Assembly (NCBI GenBank): GCA_900467185.1
Contig: UBPA01000014.1
Location: 186,001 to 250,000 of the forward strand
Length of the DNA: 64,000 bases
From: Hyphomicrobiales bacterium
GTDB taxonomy: Bacteria > Pseudomonadota > Alphaproteobacteria > Rhizobiales > Rhizobiaceae
Reading direction: 5' to 3'
The notes beneath the pieces are model-generated. The model worked only from the letters and a program-made list of their open reading frames with translations, did no database searches and had not been told where the DNA came from. The translations under genes were made by a program, and so were the position numbers. Shown in pieces: positions 34,660 through 43,173 of the stretch (within the stretch, counting starts at the first letter, position 1; each line of letters starts with the position of its first letter).

Positions 34660-35320
34660 TCGACCCGATCAGGCCGCCACCGGCCCGGAGCGCCCCGCCA
34701 TGCGTGGGCCGTCGCATGTTTTGACAGGGAAGCCGGGGGGCGAGCGAAGGGCTTTCGGACCGAGCGATGCGGTCGCACGATGCTGGCAGGGCATCGCCCT
34801 CAGGCGACATCTGTCCCAACGCGGTCAGCGGATGCTGCGGCCGTAAAAAGAACCGCCTCAAGCCCGGGATACGCCGCCTCTCGACCGGCTTGAGGCCGCG
34901 ATGCCGCGCGAGCGATCCGCCTCTCCCCGCTCGCACTGCGGCCTGCGAGAGCGCCCGCGAAACGTTCGGCAATGCGCCCTGTCCTGCGGCCGTAAACACC
35001 GTCATCGCCCAAGTCTTTCCCGGTGCTCCGTTCAGCGGCCTGAAAACGGGGAATCGTGCCGGAATCCCGCGGTTTTTAACCATGCATATTTACTGAACTC
35101 TAACATTCATTCTCTCGCTATGCGGGATGATTTTAGAAAAAAACAACCATAGAATGCTGAATATCTCCGATCATCACGAAAACCGATGGTAAACAGACAA
35201 TTAATGTTCAGTTTACTTACTAAAGCTCTCACAGATGAAACATTGAATCAACTTTTAAATATTGACCCGTTTTTAGTCATAACTTACTTACTAATTTGTA
35301 AACCAGAGGATGTTATTGTC
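34660..35320. promoter_or_regulatory. Long upstream region of the cellulose operon
   Basis: This gap of 660 bp holds no convincing gene. It contains a 10-bp inverted repeat gcctcaagcc/ggcttgaggc (34855-34896) and a 13-nt direct repeat ctgcggccgtaaa (34835-34847 and 34984-34996). From about 35070 to 35320 the DNA becomes strikingly AT-rich relative to its surroundings, with a direct repeat ttacttactaa at 35213-35223 and 35284-35294. The last part is probably promoter and leader of the cellulose genes. An in-frame extension of celA from 35186 is possible but less likely. Confidence 0.6.
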
Positions 35321-37531
35321 ATGCGTATATTATCTCTCTTCATATGGATCACGTCCGCGGCGGCAATATTTGCATTCGTGCTGCAGCCGGTCGGCGCTGA
35401 CGTACAATTGCTTGTCTCCGCCCTGACGATCGGCTTTCTATTCGTCATTACGCGCTTCAATAAAGCAGGACCGCTGCGCTATATTGCGCTGGCGACCGCA
35501 AGCATCATCGTCCTGCGTTACGCCTACTGGCGCACGACCAGCACGCTTCCGCCGATCGACGACCTGATGTCGTTCATTCCCGGAATGCTGCTTTACGTCG
35601 CCGAGATGTTTTGCATCTTCATGTTCTTCATCAGCGTGTTCGTCGTCGCCGATCCGGTCGAGCGCCCCCGCGCTCGTCAGCTGTCAGACGATGAACTCCC
35701 GACCGTCGACGTGTTCGTGCCCTCCTACAATGAAAGCGCCGAGATCCTCTCGCTGACGCTCGCTGCAGCCGCAGGCATGGATTACCCGTCCGACAAGTTC
35801 ACCGTCTACCTGCTCGACGACGGCGGCACCGACCAGAAGCGCAACAGCAGCGATCCTGAGACCGCCCAGGCCGCCATCGACCGCGGTCAGGCGCTGCGGA
35901 CGCTCTGTCTCGACCTCGGCGTTCACTACATGACGCGGGCCCAGAACGTGCATGCCAAGGCCGGTAACCTGAATGCGGGGATGGAACGCACCTCCGGCGA
36001 TCTGATCGCCGTCTTCGATGCCGACCACGCACCCGAACGTGCCTTCCTGCGCGAAACCGTCGGCCATTTCAGCGACGATCCGGATCTCTTCCTGGTCCAG
36101 ACACCGCATTTCTTCGCCAATCCGGACCCGGTCGAGCGCAATCTCGGCACCTACAAGCACATGCCGGCCGAGAACGAGATGTTCTACACCATGATCCAGA
36201 AGGGTCTGGATCGCTGGAACGCCTCTTTCTTCTGCGGCTCTGCTGCCGTCCTCCGCCGCGAAGCGCTGGATGAGGTCGGCGGCTTTTCCGGGATCACGAT
36301 CACCGAGGATTGCGAGACGGCGCTGGAGCTGCACTCGCGCGGCTGGAACAGCCTCTATGTCGACAAGCCGCTCATCACCGGACTGCAGCCGGAGACCTTC
36401 GCCAGCTTCATCGGACAGCGCTCGCGCTGGTGCCGGGGCATGATCCAGATCCTCATCCTGAAGAACCCGCTCTTCAAGCAGGGACTGACGCTTCCCCAGC
36501 GCCTGAGCTACATGTCGAGCTGCTTCTTCTGGCTCTTCCCCTTCGTGCGCACCGCCTTTCTCGTCGCGCCCATTCTCTTCATCCTGTTCAACCTGAAGAT
36601 CTTCAATGCCTCGGCCGAAGACTTCCTGGCCTATACGGTTACCTACCTCATCGCGTCCGAAATCCTGCGCAACTACCTCTACGGCCAGATGCGTTGGCCC
36701 TGGATTTCCGAGCTCTACGAATATGTCCAGTCCGTCTTCCTGGTCCGGGCCATCGTCAGCGTCATCTTCAACCCGCGCAAGCCGACCTTCAACGTGACCG
36801 ACAAGGGCGTGTCGCTGAACCAGCGCCAGCTGTCCAACCTCGCCTGGCCGTTCTTCGCCATCTTCGCCGGGCTGGGCATGGTCCTGTCCTATGCGATCTA
36901 CCGCTACCAGACGGAGCCGGCGCTCGGCGACCTGATCATCATCACCGGCGCCTGGAACCTGCTCAACCTGATCATTGCCGGTGCTGCACTCGGCATCGTC
37001 ACCGAACAGCCGAACGAGGCGGACGGCATCAGCCTTCCCTCGGCCCGGATCGCGGAGCTGGAAGTGGGCAACCAGACCGTGCCCGTCACCATCCGCCAGA
37101 TCTCCTCGGAAAAGGCGATCGTCGAACTGAAGAAGAGCATGACGACCCCGCTGCGGGCCGGAGACTATGGTCGCCTGCTTCTGGTCGATCCGCCTGCACA
37201 CGTCATCCTGCCCTCGGTGCCCGTCTTCATCGGCAAGCCGTCCGGCAGCGATCACCGCAGCTTCGTGGTCGAACTCGACGCGGAAGCCTGCCACTTCCCG
37301 GCCATTGCCAGCCTCATGCTCGCCGATCTCGACCTGCCTCGCGCCCTGCGGGACGGCCGCCAGAAGCGCCGGTCCTACCCCGTCGCTCTGCTGACACTGA
37401 TCCGCTGGGCCATCTTCAGCCCCTCCCTCGCCATAACGGCCGGTCTGTCGTCGAAATCGACGTCCGAGAGGACAAGCCGCCGCCGTCGTCCGACTGCCGA
37501 AAAGCCGCAACCCGTCGTCGAAGCCGCGTGA
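35321..37531 (+). CDS. bcsA: Cellulose synthase catalytic subunit (BcsA/CelA)
   Basis: This is an inner-membrane GT2 glycosyltransferase that polymerises UDP-glucose into cellulose; 736 aa from the ATG at 35321. Catalytic motifs are complete: D166/D167 in LLDDGGTD, D233-A-D235 in FDADH, D330 in TED, and Q366-x-x-R-W in GQRSRW. TM segments flank the GT domain (three near 5-115, four near 400-560). The C-terminal region (about 562-670) is where PilZ should lie, but the usual RxxxR and (D/N)xSxxG are not visible. It is followed by bcsB. An alternative start at 35186 adds 45 residues. Confidence 0.95.
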   Translation: MRILSLFIWITSAAAIFAFVLQPVGADVQLLVSALTIGFLFVITRFNKAGPLRYIALATASIIVLRYAYWRTTSTLPPIDDLMSFIPGMLLYVAEMFCIFMFFISVFVVADPVERPRARQLSDDELPTVDVFVPSYNESAEILSLTLAAAAGMDYPSDKFTVYLLDDGGTDQKRNSSDPETAQAAIDRGQALRTLCLDLGVHYMTRAQNVHAKAGNLNAGMERTSGDLIAVFDADHAPERAFLRETVGHFSDDPDLFLVQTPHFFANPDPVERNLGTYKHMPAENEMFYTMIQKGLDRWNASFFCGSAAVLRREALDEVGGFSGITITEDCETALELHSRGWNSLYVDKPLITGLQPETFASFIGQRSRWCRGMIQILILKNPLFKQGLTLPQRLSYMSSCFFWLFPFVRTAFLVAPILFILFNLKIFNASAEDFLAYTVTYLIASEILRNYLYGQMRWPWISELYEYVQSVFLVRAIVSVIFNPRKPTFNVTDKGVSLNQRQLSNLAWPFFAIFAGLGMVLSYAIYRYQTEPALGDLIIITGAWNLLNLIIAGAALGIVTEQPNEADGISLPSARIAELEVGNQTVPVTIRQISSEKAIVELKKSMTTPLRAGDYGRLLLVDPPAHVILPSVPVFIGKPSGSDHRSFVVELDAEACHFPAIASLMLADLDLPRALRDGRQKRRSYPVALLTLIRWAIFSPSLAITAGLSSKSTSERTSRRRRPTAEKPQPVVEAA

Positions 37532-37554
37532 CCGGAAAGCCAGAGGAAACCATC

Positions 37555-39954
37555 ATGTTCAAGTCATCCACCCTCGCGCTCGCACTCCTGCCGTCCCTTC
37601 TCCTGGCCGGCCTCTCCAGCACGGCCCTTGCCCAGACGCTCGGGCAGGCACCGGGCCAGCCGGCGGCGGCACCTGCGCCCTTCCGATTCAACACGCCGCC
37701 AACGGCCACAGCGCCGGCGCCGCTTGCCGATGTCGGCGGCACGCTGCGCAAGATCGCGGCGAGCCCCTACGACCTGTTCTTCGACGGCGAATTTGCGAGC
37801 CGCAAGCTCTCCTTCTTCGCTCGACCCGACGAGGCGTCGAGCGCATCGCGCCTGGTGCTGACGCTCCAGACCGCCATTTCCGCCGCGCCGGAGCGATCGA
37901 ACCTCACCATCCAGATCAACGGACGGGAGATCGGTGCCACCAGCCTCACCGCCGGAGACCCGCGCCGGGTCTCCTTCGACATACCGGCCGGCGTCATCCA
38001 GCCGGGCTACAATGCGGTCGCCATCGCCGCCAGCCATCGGCATCGCGTCGATTGCAGCGTCGAGGCGACCTATGAACTCTGGACCAAGATCGATCCCGCG
38101 CAGAGCGGCTTCGTCTTCCCCTCGTCCGAGGCGGGCAACCTCACCATGATCGACCTGATGCCGCTTGCCGGCACCCGGGAAGGCCGCACCAACCTGCGCG
38201 TCATCCTGCCCAAGGGCGCGCAGATGGCAGACTATGACCGCGCCCTGAACGTGGTGCAGGCGCTCGCCATCACCGGCAACCTCAATCATCCCCAGGTCGA
38301 ATTCGGCGCAACGCCCGGCACGGGTGCCGGTATCGACATCTATGTCGGCGTCGGCAAGGATATCGCCGCCCTGCTCGGCGCCGGCGCACCGGGTCTCTCC
38401 TCCGGCGAGGCGGCCATCGTTGCGGCCGGTGCGACGCCCGAGCGCAAGCGCCTGATCATTTCCGGCCTCGACACTGCCGATCTCGACGCGAAGACGCAGC
38501 AGTTCGTCCAGCAGGCGACACGCGAACGCCCCGTCGGCACACCCGAGGGGCTGGCCGCGCTGACGAATATGAAAGGCCGGCTTCTCGTTCCCGGTGAAAA
38601 AGTCACCCTGTCGGATCTCGGCCTGACGGCCAAGCCGTTCGACGGCCGGTTCATGCAGTCGAAGGTCAATTTCACCATGCCGTCGGACTTCTATCCCGGC
38701 GCCTATTCGAGCATGAGCTTCCACCTCAATGCCCTCTATGTCGGCGGGCTGTCGCCGGATGCGGTGCTGACCGTCAAGGCGAACGACAAGGTCGTGGCCA
38801 ACATCCCGCTGAGCTCGCCGCTCGGCGGCGCCATCCGGGACCAGCGCCTGCCGATCCCGTTCACGGCGCTGCGTCCGGGCCAGAACACGCTGCAGATCGA
38901 GGCCCGCCTGCCCTCCAAGCTGGACGCCGCCTGCGAGTCCGTCGACAAGGCGACATCGACGGCGCGCCTCTCCATCGACGGCAATTCCTACCTCGATATT
39001 CCGAACTATGCCCGCGTCGGCCGCTATCCGGATATCGCCGCCCTGACCTCGGGCCTTCCCGCCCCGGTGGAAGGCGATACGGGGGCTGCGACCACGCTGC
39101 TCGTGCCGAACTACAATGCCCAGAGCATGGATGCCGCAGCGACCTTCGTCGCGAAGATGGCCTACGCATCCGGCCAGGTGAAGCCGATGCAGTACACCTC
39201 GCTGCTGCCGGCCATGGACACGGCCAACCTCATCGCGTTCGGCGGATACGACACGCTGCCTTCCGAACTCGTCAGCCGCATGAATCTCGATTTCGTCAAC
39301 ATCCGCAACATGGCAGGCGCGGCAGCCTCGCCCTACGAAGTCGCGGCGCTGGAGAATTTCGGGCCGCAGAGCGACATGCAACGCCAGATGACGACGAGCG
39401 TCGTCGGCACGGCGGTAGACCTCTCGCAGACGGCCGGCAGCTTCCTTGCCGCCCCGGTCGAACGCTCGGCGGAGATGCTGCAGGCCATCCGCAGCAAGGC
39501 CGCCTCCGAGCTTTCCAAGCTAAACCTCGCGCCGCTGCGCGCCATTCTGGGCGACGAGATCAAGCCGGAAGCTTTTGCCCCCACGGCGCAGACCACGCTG
39601 GTGATCGCGCAGAATGCCGGCGGAAACGGCGGGCTGTGGACGGTGGTCGCGTCCAAGAGTGCGAGCGGCATCGTGGCGGGCACAGACGTGCTGACGGATC
39701 TGAACGTCTGGAATACGCTCGGCGGATCGGTCCAGGCGTTTTCCGAAACGGGCATCAGGCTCGACCAGCAGCTGGCAACCAACCAGACGCTCTACCAGAC
39801 GCAGCCGTTCAGCTTGTCCAACATGCGCCTGGTCACGGCGAGCTGGCTGGCCAACAATGCCACCGTCTACATCTTCGCGCTGCTGACGGCGGCCATCCTT
39901 CTCGGCCTCGGCACCTACATGGTTCTGACGACCGGACGCCGCAATCATGGCTAA
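37555..39954 (+). CDS. bcsB: Cellulose synthase regulatory subunit BcsB
   Basis: This is a periplasmic, membrane-anchored partner of BcsA (799 aa) that guides the glucan through the periplasm. It has a signal peptide to about residue 27 (TALAQ), repeated carbohydrate-binding and flavodoxin-like modules (ANDKVVANIPLSSPLGG, LRPGQNTLQIEARLP, ATTLLVPNYNAQSMDAAATF), and a C-terminal anchor (TVYIFALLTAAILLGLGTY). GAGGAAAC lies before the ATG. The stop overlaps the bcsZ start by 8 bp. A larger open frame continuing upstream is a shadow of bcsA. Confidence 0.93.
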   Translation: MFKSSTLALALLPSLLLAGLSSTALAQTLGQAPGQPAAAPAPFRFNTPPTATAPAPLADVGGTLRKIAASPYDLFFDGEFASRKLSFFARPDEASSASRLVLTLQTAISAAPERSNLTIQINGREIGATSLTAGDPRRVSFDIPAGVIQPGYNAVAIAASHRHRVDCSVEATYELWTKIDPAQSGFVFPSSEAGNLTMIDLMPLAGTREGRTNLRVILPKGAQMADYDRALNVVQALAITGNLNHPQVEFGATPGTGAGIDIYVGVGKDIAALLGAGAPGLSSGEAAIVAAGATPERKRLIISGLDTADLDAKTQQFVQQATRERPVGTPEGLAALTNMKGRLLVPGEKVTLSDLGLTAKPFDGRFMQSKVNFTMPSDFYPGAYSSMSFHLNALYVGGLSPDAVLTVKANDKVVANIPLSSPLGGAIRDQRLPIPFTALRPGQNTLQIEARLPSKLDAACESVDKATSTARLSIDGNSYLDIPNYARVGRYPDIAALTSGLPAPVEGDTGAATTLLVPNYNAQSMDAAATFVAKMAYASGQVKPMQYTSLLPAMDTANLIAFGGYDTLPSELVSRMNLDFVNIRNMAGAAASPYEVAALENFGPQSDMQRQMTTSVVGTAVDLSQTAGSFLAAPVERSAEMLQAIRSKAASELSKLNLAPLRAILGDEIKPEAFAPTAQTTLVIAQNAGGNGGLWTVVASKSASGIVAGTDVLTDLNVWNTLGGSVQAFSETGIRLDQQLATNQTLYQTQPFSLSNMRLVTASWLANNATVYIFALLTAAILLGLGTYMVLTTGRRNHG

Positions 39955-41071
39955 GCCGCTCGCTCTGGTCACATGGAGCCTGACGGCCGCCATGACCGTC
40001 CTGCTCTCCGCCCTGCTGCCATCGAGCAGCCTGGCGGCGGGCAAGACCAACCGCGTGAAGGCGGCCGAAACCCTTCTCCCCGCCGACTACATCGTCGGCG
40101 CCTGGTGGCTCTACAAATCCGTCTTCGTGGAAAACGGGCGCGTCATCGACCGGTCGAACGGCAACGTCTCGCACAGCGAAGGCCAGGGCTACGGCATGCT
40201 GATCGCCGTCGCCGCGGACGACAGGGAGGCCTTCGACGCGCTCTGGGTCTGGACGAAGGAACATCTGCAGGTCCGCGGCGATGCGCTCTCGGCCTGGCGC
40301 TGGAGCCCGGATACGGCAATGCCGGTCGCCGATACGAACAATGCCTCCGACGGCGACCTGCTGATCGCCTGGGCGCTGTCGCGGGCCGCCACGCGGTGGC
40401 GCGAGCCGGCCTTTGCCGTCGAGGCGCGCCGGATCCTGAAGGATCTGACCAGAAAGGCGACGGTGACGGATGCGACCTATGGAATGCTTCTCCTTCCCGC
40501 CGCACAGGGCTTTGGCGGCAGCACCGAGCAGCCGGGCATCGTCGTCAACCTGTCCTACTGGATCTTCCCGGCCATCGAGGAGCTGGGGCGCATTGATCCG
40601 TCGTTCCCGGCGGCAGACCTCGTCGCAAGCGGCAGAGCGCTGCTCGAAAAGGGCCGCTTCGGCAGCAGTCATCTGCCCGCCGACTGGCTCTCGCTCCGGG
40701 GGGACCACCCGCAGCCGGCGCCGGCCTTCGCCGCCACTTTCGGCTACGAGGCGGTGCGGGTTCCGCTCTACACGGCCTGGTCCGGCGGTGCGCCGCTGTC
40801 GCTCCTGACGGGCGTGCAGCAGCGCTGGAACGAGAACGGCGAGAACGTCATGCATGTCATGGATCTGGCAACGGCCACCGCCATGACGGCCATGCCGGAC
40901 CCCGGTTACCGCGCCGTCAGCGCGCTTCTGTCCTGCGGTCTCGGCAGAGCGGGCCCGGCTTTCAGCCTGCCGCCCTTCGAGCCGACCGAATATTACCCTT
41001 CCACGCTCCATCTCCTGAGCATCATCGCCATCTCCGAGAGGTATGCATCATGTCTTCCAAGTCAAAACTGA
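39947..41071 (+). CDS. bcsZ: Endo-1,4-beta-glucanase BcsZ (GH8)
   Basis: This is a periplasmic cellulase of glycoside hydrolase family 8 associated with cellulose synthesis; 374 aa with a signal peptide ending SLAAG. The catalytic Glu is in SHSEGQGYGMLIAV near residue 75 and the Asp in NNASDGDLLIAWAL, with LYTAWSGGAP later. It overlaps both neighbours, so it is part of the bcs operon. In agrobacteria the equivalent gene is celC. Confidence 0.93.
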   Translation: MAKPLALVTWSLTAAMTVLLSALLPSSSLAAGKTNRVKAAETLLPADYIVGAWWLYKSVFVENGRVIDRSNGNVSHSEGQGYGMLIAVAADDREAFDALWVWTKEHLQVRGDALSAWRWSPDTAMPVADTNNASDGDLLIAWALSRAATRWREPAFAVEARRILKDLTRKATVTDATYGMLLLPAAQGFGGSTEQPGIVVNLSYWIFPAIEELGRIDPSFPAADLVASGRALLEKGRFGSSHLPADWLSLRGDHPQPAPAFAATFGYEAVRVPLYTAWSGGAPLSLLTGVQQRWNENGENVMHVMDLATATAMTAMPDPGYRAVSALLSCGLGRAGPAFSLPPFEPTEYYPSTLHLLSIIAISERYASCLPSQN

Positions 41072-42888
41072 AGTTCTCGCTGCTCGCAGCAACCGCCGTG
41101 CTCCTGCTGAATCCCGGCCTCGTTTCGAAGACGTTCCAGAACGGCGATTCGGAGCTGCAGGCGCAGGAAATGTCGTGGGCGCTGACGGCACCCGCAAACG
41201 ACGCGTCGAGACGGGATGCGAGCGATCCGCTGCTGGCGCCGGTTCCGGGCGCGGTATCATCCTCCGCCGTATCGGCTGCGAACGCCGCCTTCGCGCCGCC
41301 GGCGGCGAGCGTCGCACCGGCCACCGACCGTGTCGCCGTCAACCCTCAGGCTGAGCCCGGCGACAACCCGTTCCTGCGTCAGGCCGCGACTGCGACCGCG
41401 CCGGTGGCGACAAGCGTCGCCGTCGCGCTCCCCGCCGCTCTGCCGGCCGCCGAGCCCCGCGGCGTGGCCACCCCGGCGGTCGCCAATCCCTTCACGGCCG
41501 CTACCGGGCCCACAGCCGAAGCGGCCCCGGCACAGCCGGCCTCCGCCACATCTGTGGATATCTCCGCCCTGCGCTACTACGCCTCGACGCGCGACCTGAA
41601 GCGCGTCGGTGCCGAGCTGCGCCGTCTGAAGGACCTCTATCCCGACTGGCAGCCGCCGAAGGACCTGTTCACGCCGGTGTCCCAGGTCGATGAGCAGCCA
41701 TTGTGGAACATCTACGCCACCGGCAACTATGCCGCGGTGCGCGCCGGCATCGCCCGCGCCCAGAGCATCAATCCGAAATGGCAGCCGTCCGAAGACCTGA
41801 TGAACAAGCTGCAACTGGGCGAGGCACGCAGCCTCATCGACAGCGCCATGGCGCAGAGCCGGTGGAAGGATGTGATCTCGACCGCGCAGGCCCTGCCCTC
41901 CCTCATGGTCTGCGGCGAGATGCAGGTGCAGTGGAACGTCGCGGAAGCCTTTGCGCATCTGCGCAACTACGCCGACGCCTTCGACGTCTACCGCTACATC
42001 CTGTCGAGCTGCGACGATCCGACCATGCGCCTGTCCACGGTGCAGAAGGCATCCCTCCTCATCCCGCCGGTCGGCTTCACCTCGCTTCTGGCCCTCGGGC
42101 GCACCACGCAGGATGGCCATCCCGAGTTTGAGAATCTCGGCTTCGATGGCATCCGCCGCCAGATCGGCGCGTTCATCGAGCATGGCGACTTCTCCGAGAT
42201 GCCGGCAAACGAGGAAATTACCCGCTTCGTCGATTTCATCCAGCGCAATGCTTCCGTCGAGGACGCGAACCTTGTCGGCTGGTACTTCTATTCGCAGAAG
42301 GAATGGACGACGGCGAATGCCTGGTTCCTGCAGGCGACCAAGTTCAAGCGCGGCCCGAAGAGCATCGAAGGCCTGATCCTGACACTGCGGCAGATGGACA
42401 AGACCGAGGATGCCCTGAAGCTTGCCCGCCACTACATCAAGATGTCGCCGGATGTCGCGCGCCAGTACATCGAGATCGTGTCGAGCGTCCTGACCGCCGA
42501 CAAGCCAGCCCTTGCGCTCGGCGAAACCGAGAATGCCCTGTTCGAGGAGACGGTGACGTCGCAGAAGTCCGCGCTCGGTGCGCAGGCCCTTGGCTGGAAG
42601 TACCTTGCCAGCAATGACAAGGCGGCGGCCAAGACATGGTTTGCCGACTCGGTCGAGTGGCAGCCGACGGAAGGCGGCGTGGTCGGGCTTGCCGTTCTCG
42701 CTGCCCGCGCGAAGAACGGTCGCGCGTTGAGCGCGCTGAAGGTCAACTACGGCAAGACCTTCACCGCCCTGCAGGATTTCAAGGTCTACCGCCCCCGCTA
42801 CGTCGCCAAGCGCACGCCCAAGATGCGCGACAAGTCGGTCTCGAGCAAGCCGAGGACACTGGTGGACTATCTGCGCTCCGCCTCCTGA
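41050..42888 (+). CDS. Cellulose-operon protein with TPR-like repeats
   Basis: This is a 612-aa protein coded last in the cellulose operon, overlapping bcsZ by 22 bp. It has a signal or anchor segment (KFSLLAATAVLLLNPGL), an Ala/Pro/Thr-rich linker (about 45-175), then an alpha-helical repeat region (from about 180, with YASTRDLKRVGAELRRLKDL, NIYATGNYAAVRAGIARAQS, WNVAEAFAHLRNYADAFDVY). The repeats resemble the periplasmic TPR part of BcsC. The outer-membrane barrel that BcsC carries at its C-terminus is absent. It may be a periplasmic scaffold for cellulose export; unproven. Confidence 0.75.
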   Translation: MSSKSKLKFSLLAATAVLLLNPGLVSKTFQNGDSELQAQEMSWALTAPANDASRRDASDPLLAPVPGAVSSSAVSAANAAFAPPAASVAPATDRVAVNPQAEPGDNPFLRQAATATAPVATSVAVALPAALPAAEPRGVATPAVANPFTAATGPTAEAAPAQPASATSVDISALRYYASTRDLKRVGAELRRLKDLYPDWQPPKDLFTPVSQVDEQPLWNIYATGNYAAVRAGIARAQSINPKWQPSEDLMNKLQLGEARSLIDSAMAQSRWKDVISTAQALPSLMVCGEMQVQWNVAEAFAHLRNYADAFDVYRYILSSCDDPTMRLSTVQKASLLIPPVGFTSLLALGRTTQDGHPEFENLGFDGIRRQIGAFIEHGDFSEMPANEEITRFVDFIQRNASVEDANLVGWYFYSQKEWTTANAWFLQATKFKRGPKSIEGLILTLRQMDKTEDALKLARHYIKMSPDVARQYIEIVSSVLTADKPALALGETENALFEETVTSQKSALGAQALGWKYLASNDKAAAKTWFADSVEWQPTEGGVVGLAVLAARAKNGRALSALKVNYGKTFTALQDFKVYRPRYVAKRTPKMRDKSVSSKPRTLVDYLRSAS

Positions 42889-42910
42889 AGAGATCGCACG
42901 GATGACCACA

Positions 42911-42952
42911 GACGAGACAACCCCGCCGCAGCCGCAGCGGGGTTGTCTCGTC
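42911..42952. terminator. Strong terminator after the cellulose operon
   Basis: A perfect 16-bp stem, gacgagacaaccccgc with its complement at 42937-42952, encloses a 10-nt loop. It lies 22 bp after the last stop. No T tract is present immediately after it, so it may end or protect the mRNA. Confidence 0.75.
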
Positions 42953-43173
42953 GTGCAGTTGCCTCTTAATTCATCATGAAGGACCATCCGCACGCCGGCG
43001 TGCTTCGGATCGCACTGCGCGCGGAGATTTTATCCCGGCAGAGCCGGCACCCGCTCCTCGTCCAAACCTGCTCATGGATGACGGGAAGACGGACGCGTCC
43101 CCGGATCTGGCACGAAACCTGCTTCACCTCGCTTGACTGAGCACATGCTCGGAATCGCAAATGAGGGAACAGA

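Noticed and set aside
34660-35100. Possible small RNA gene at the inverted repeat before the cellulose operon
   Set aside because: No promoter or terminator with a T tract could be matched to the hairpin; kept only as structure in the intergenic feature.
36310-37554. Upstream part of a 1214-codon frame ending in bcsB
   Set aside because: The part before 37555 overlaps bcsA in another frame and is Arg/Pro/His-rich; the signal peptide at 37555 marks the true start of bcsB.
35684-39381. Minus-strand frames of about 605 codons over bcsA and bcsB
   Set aside because: Antisense shadows; catalytic and structural motifs are all on the + strand.
41257-42993. 578-codon minus frame over the TPR-like cellulose gene
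   Set aside because: Antisense shadow; the + frame has a signal peptide, repeats and operon overlap.
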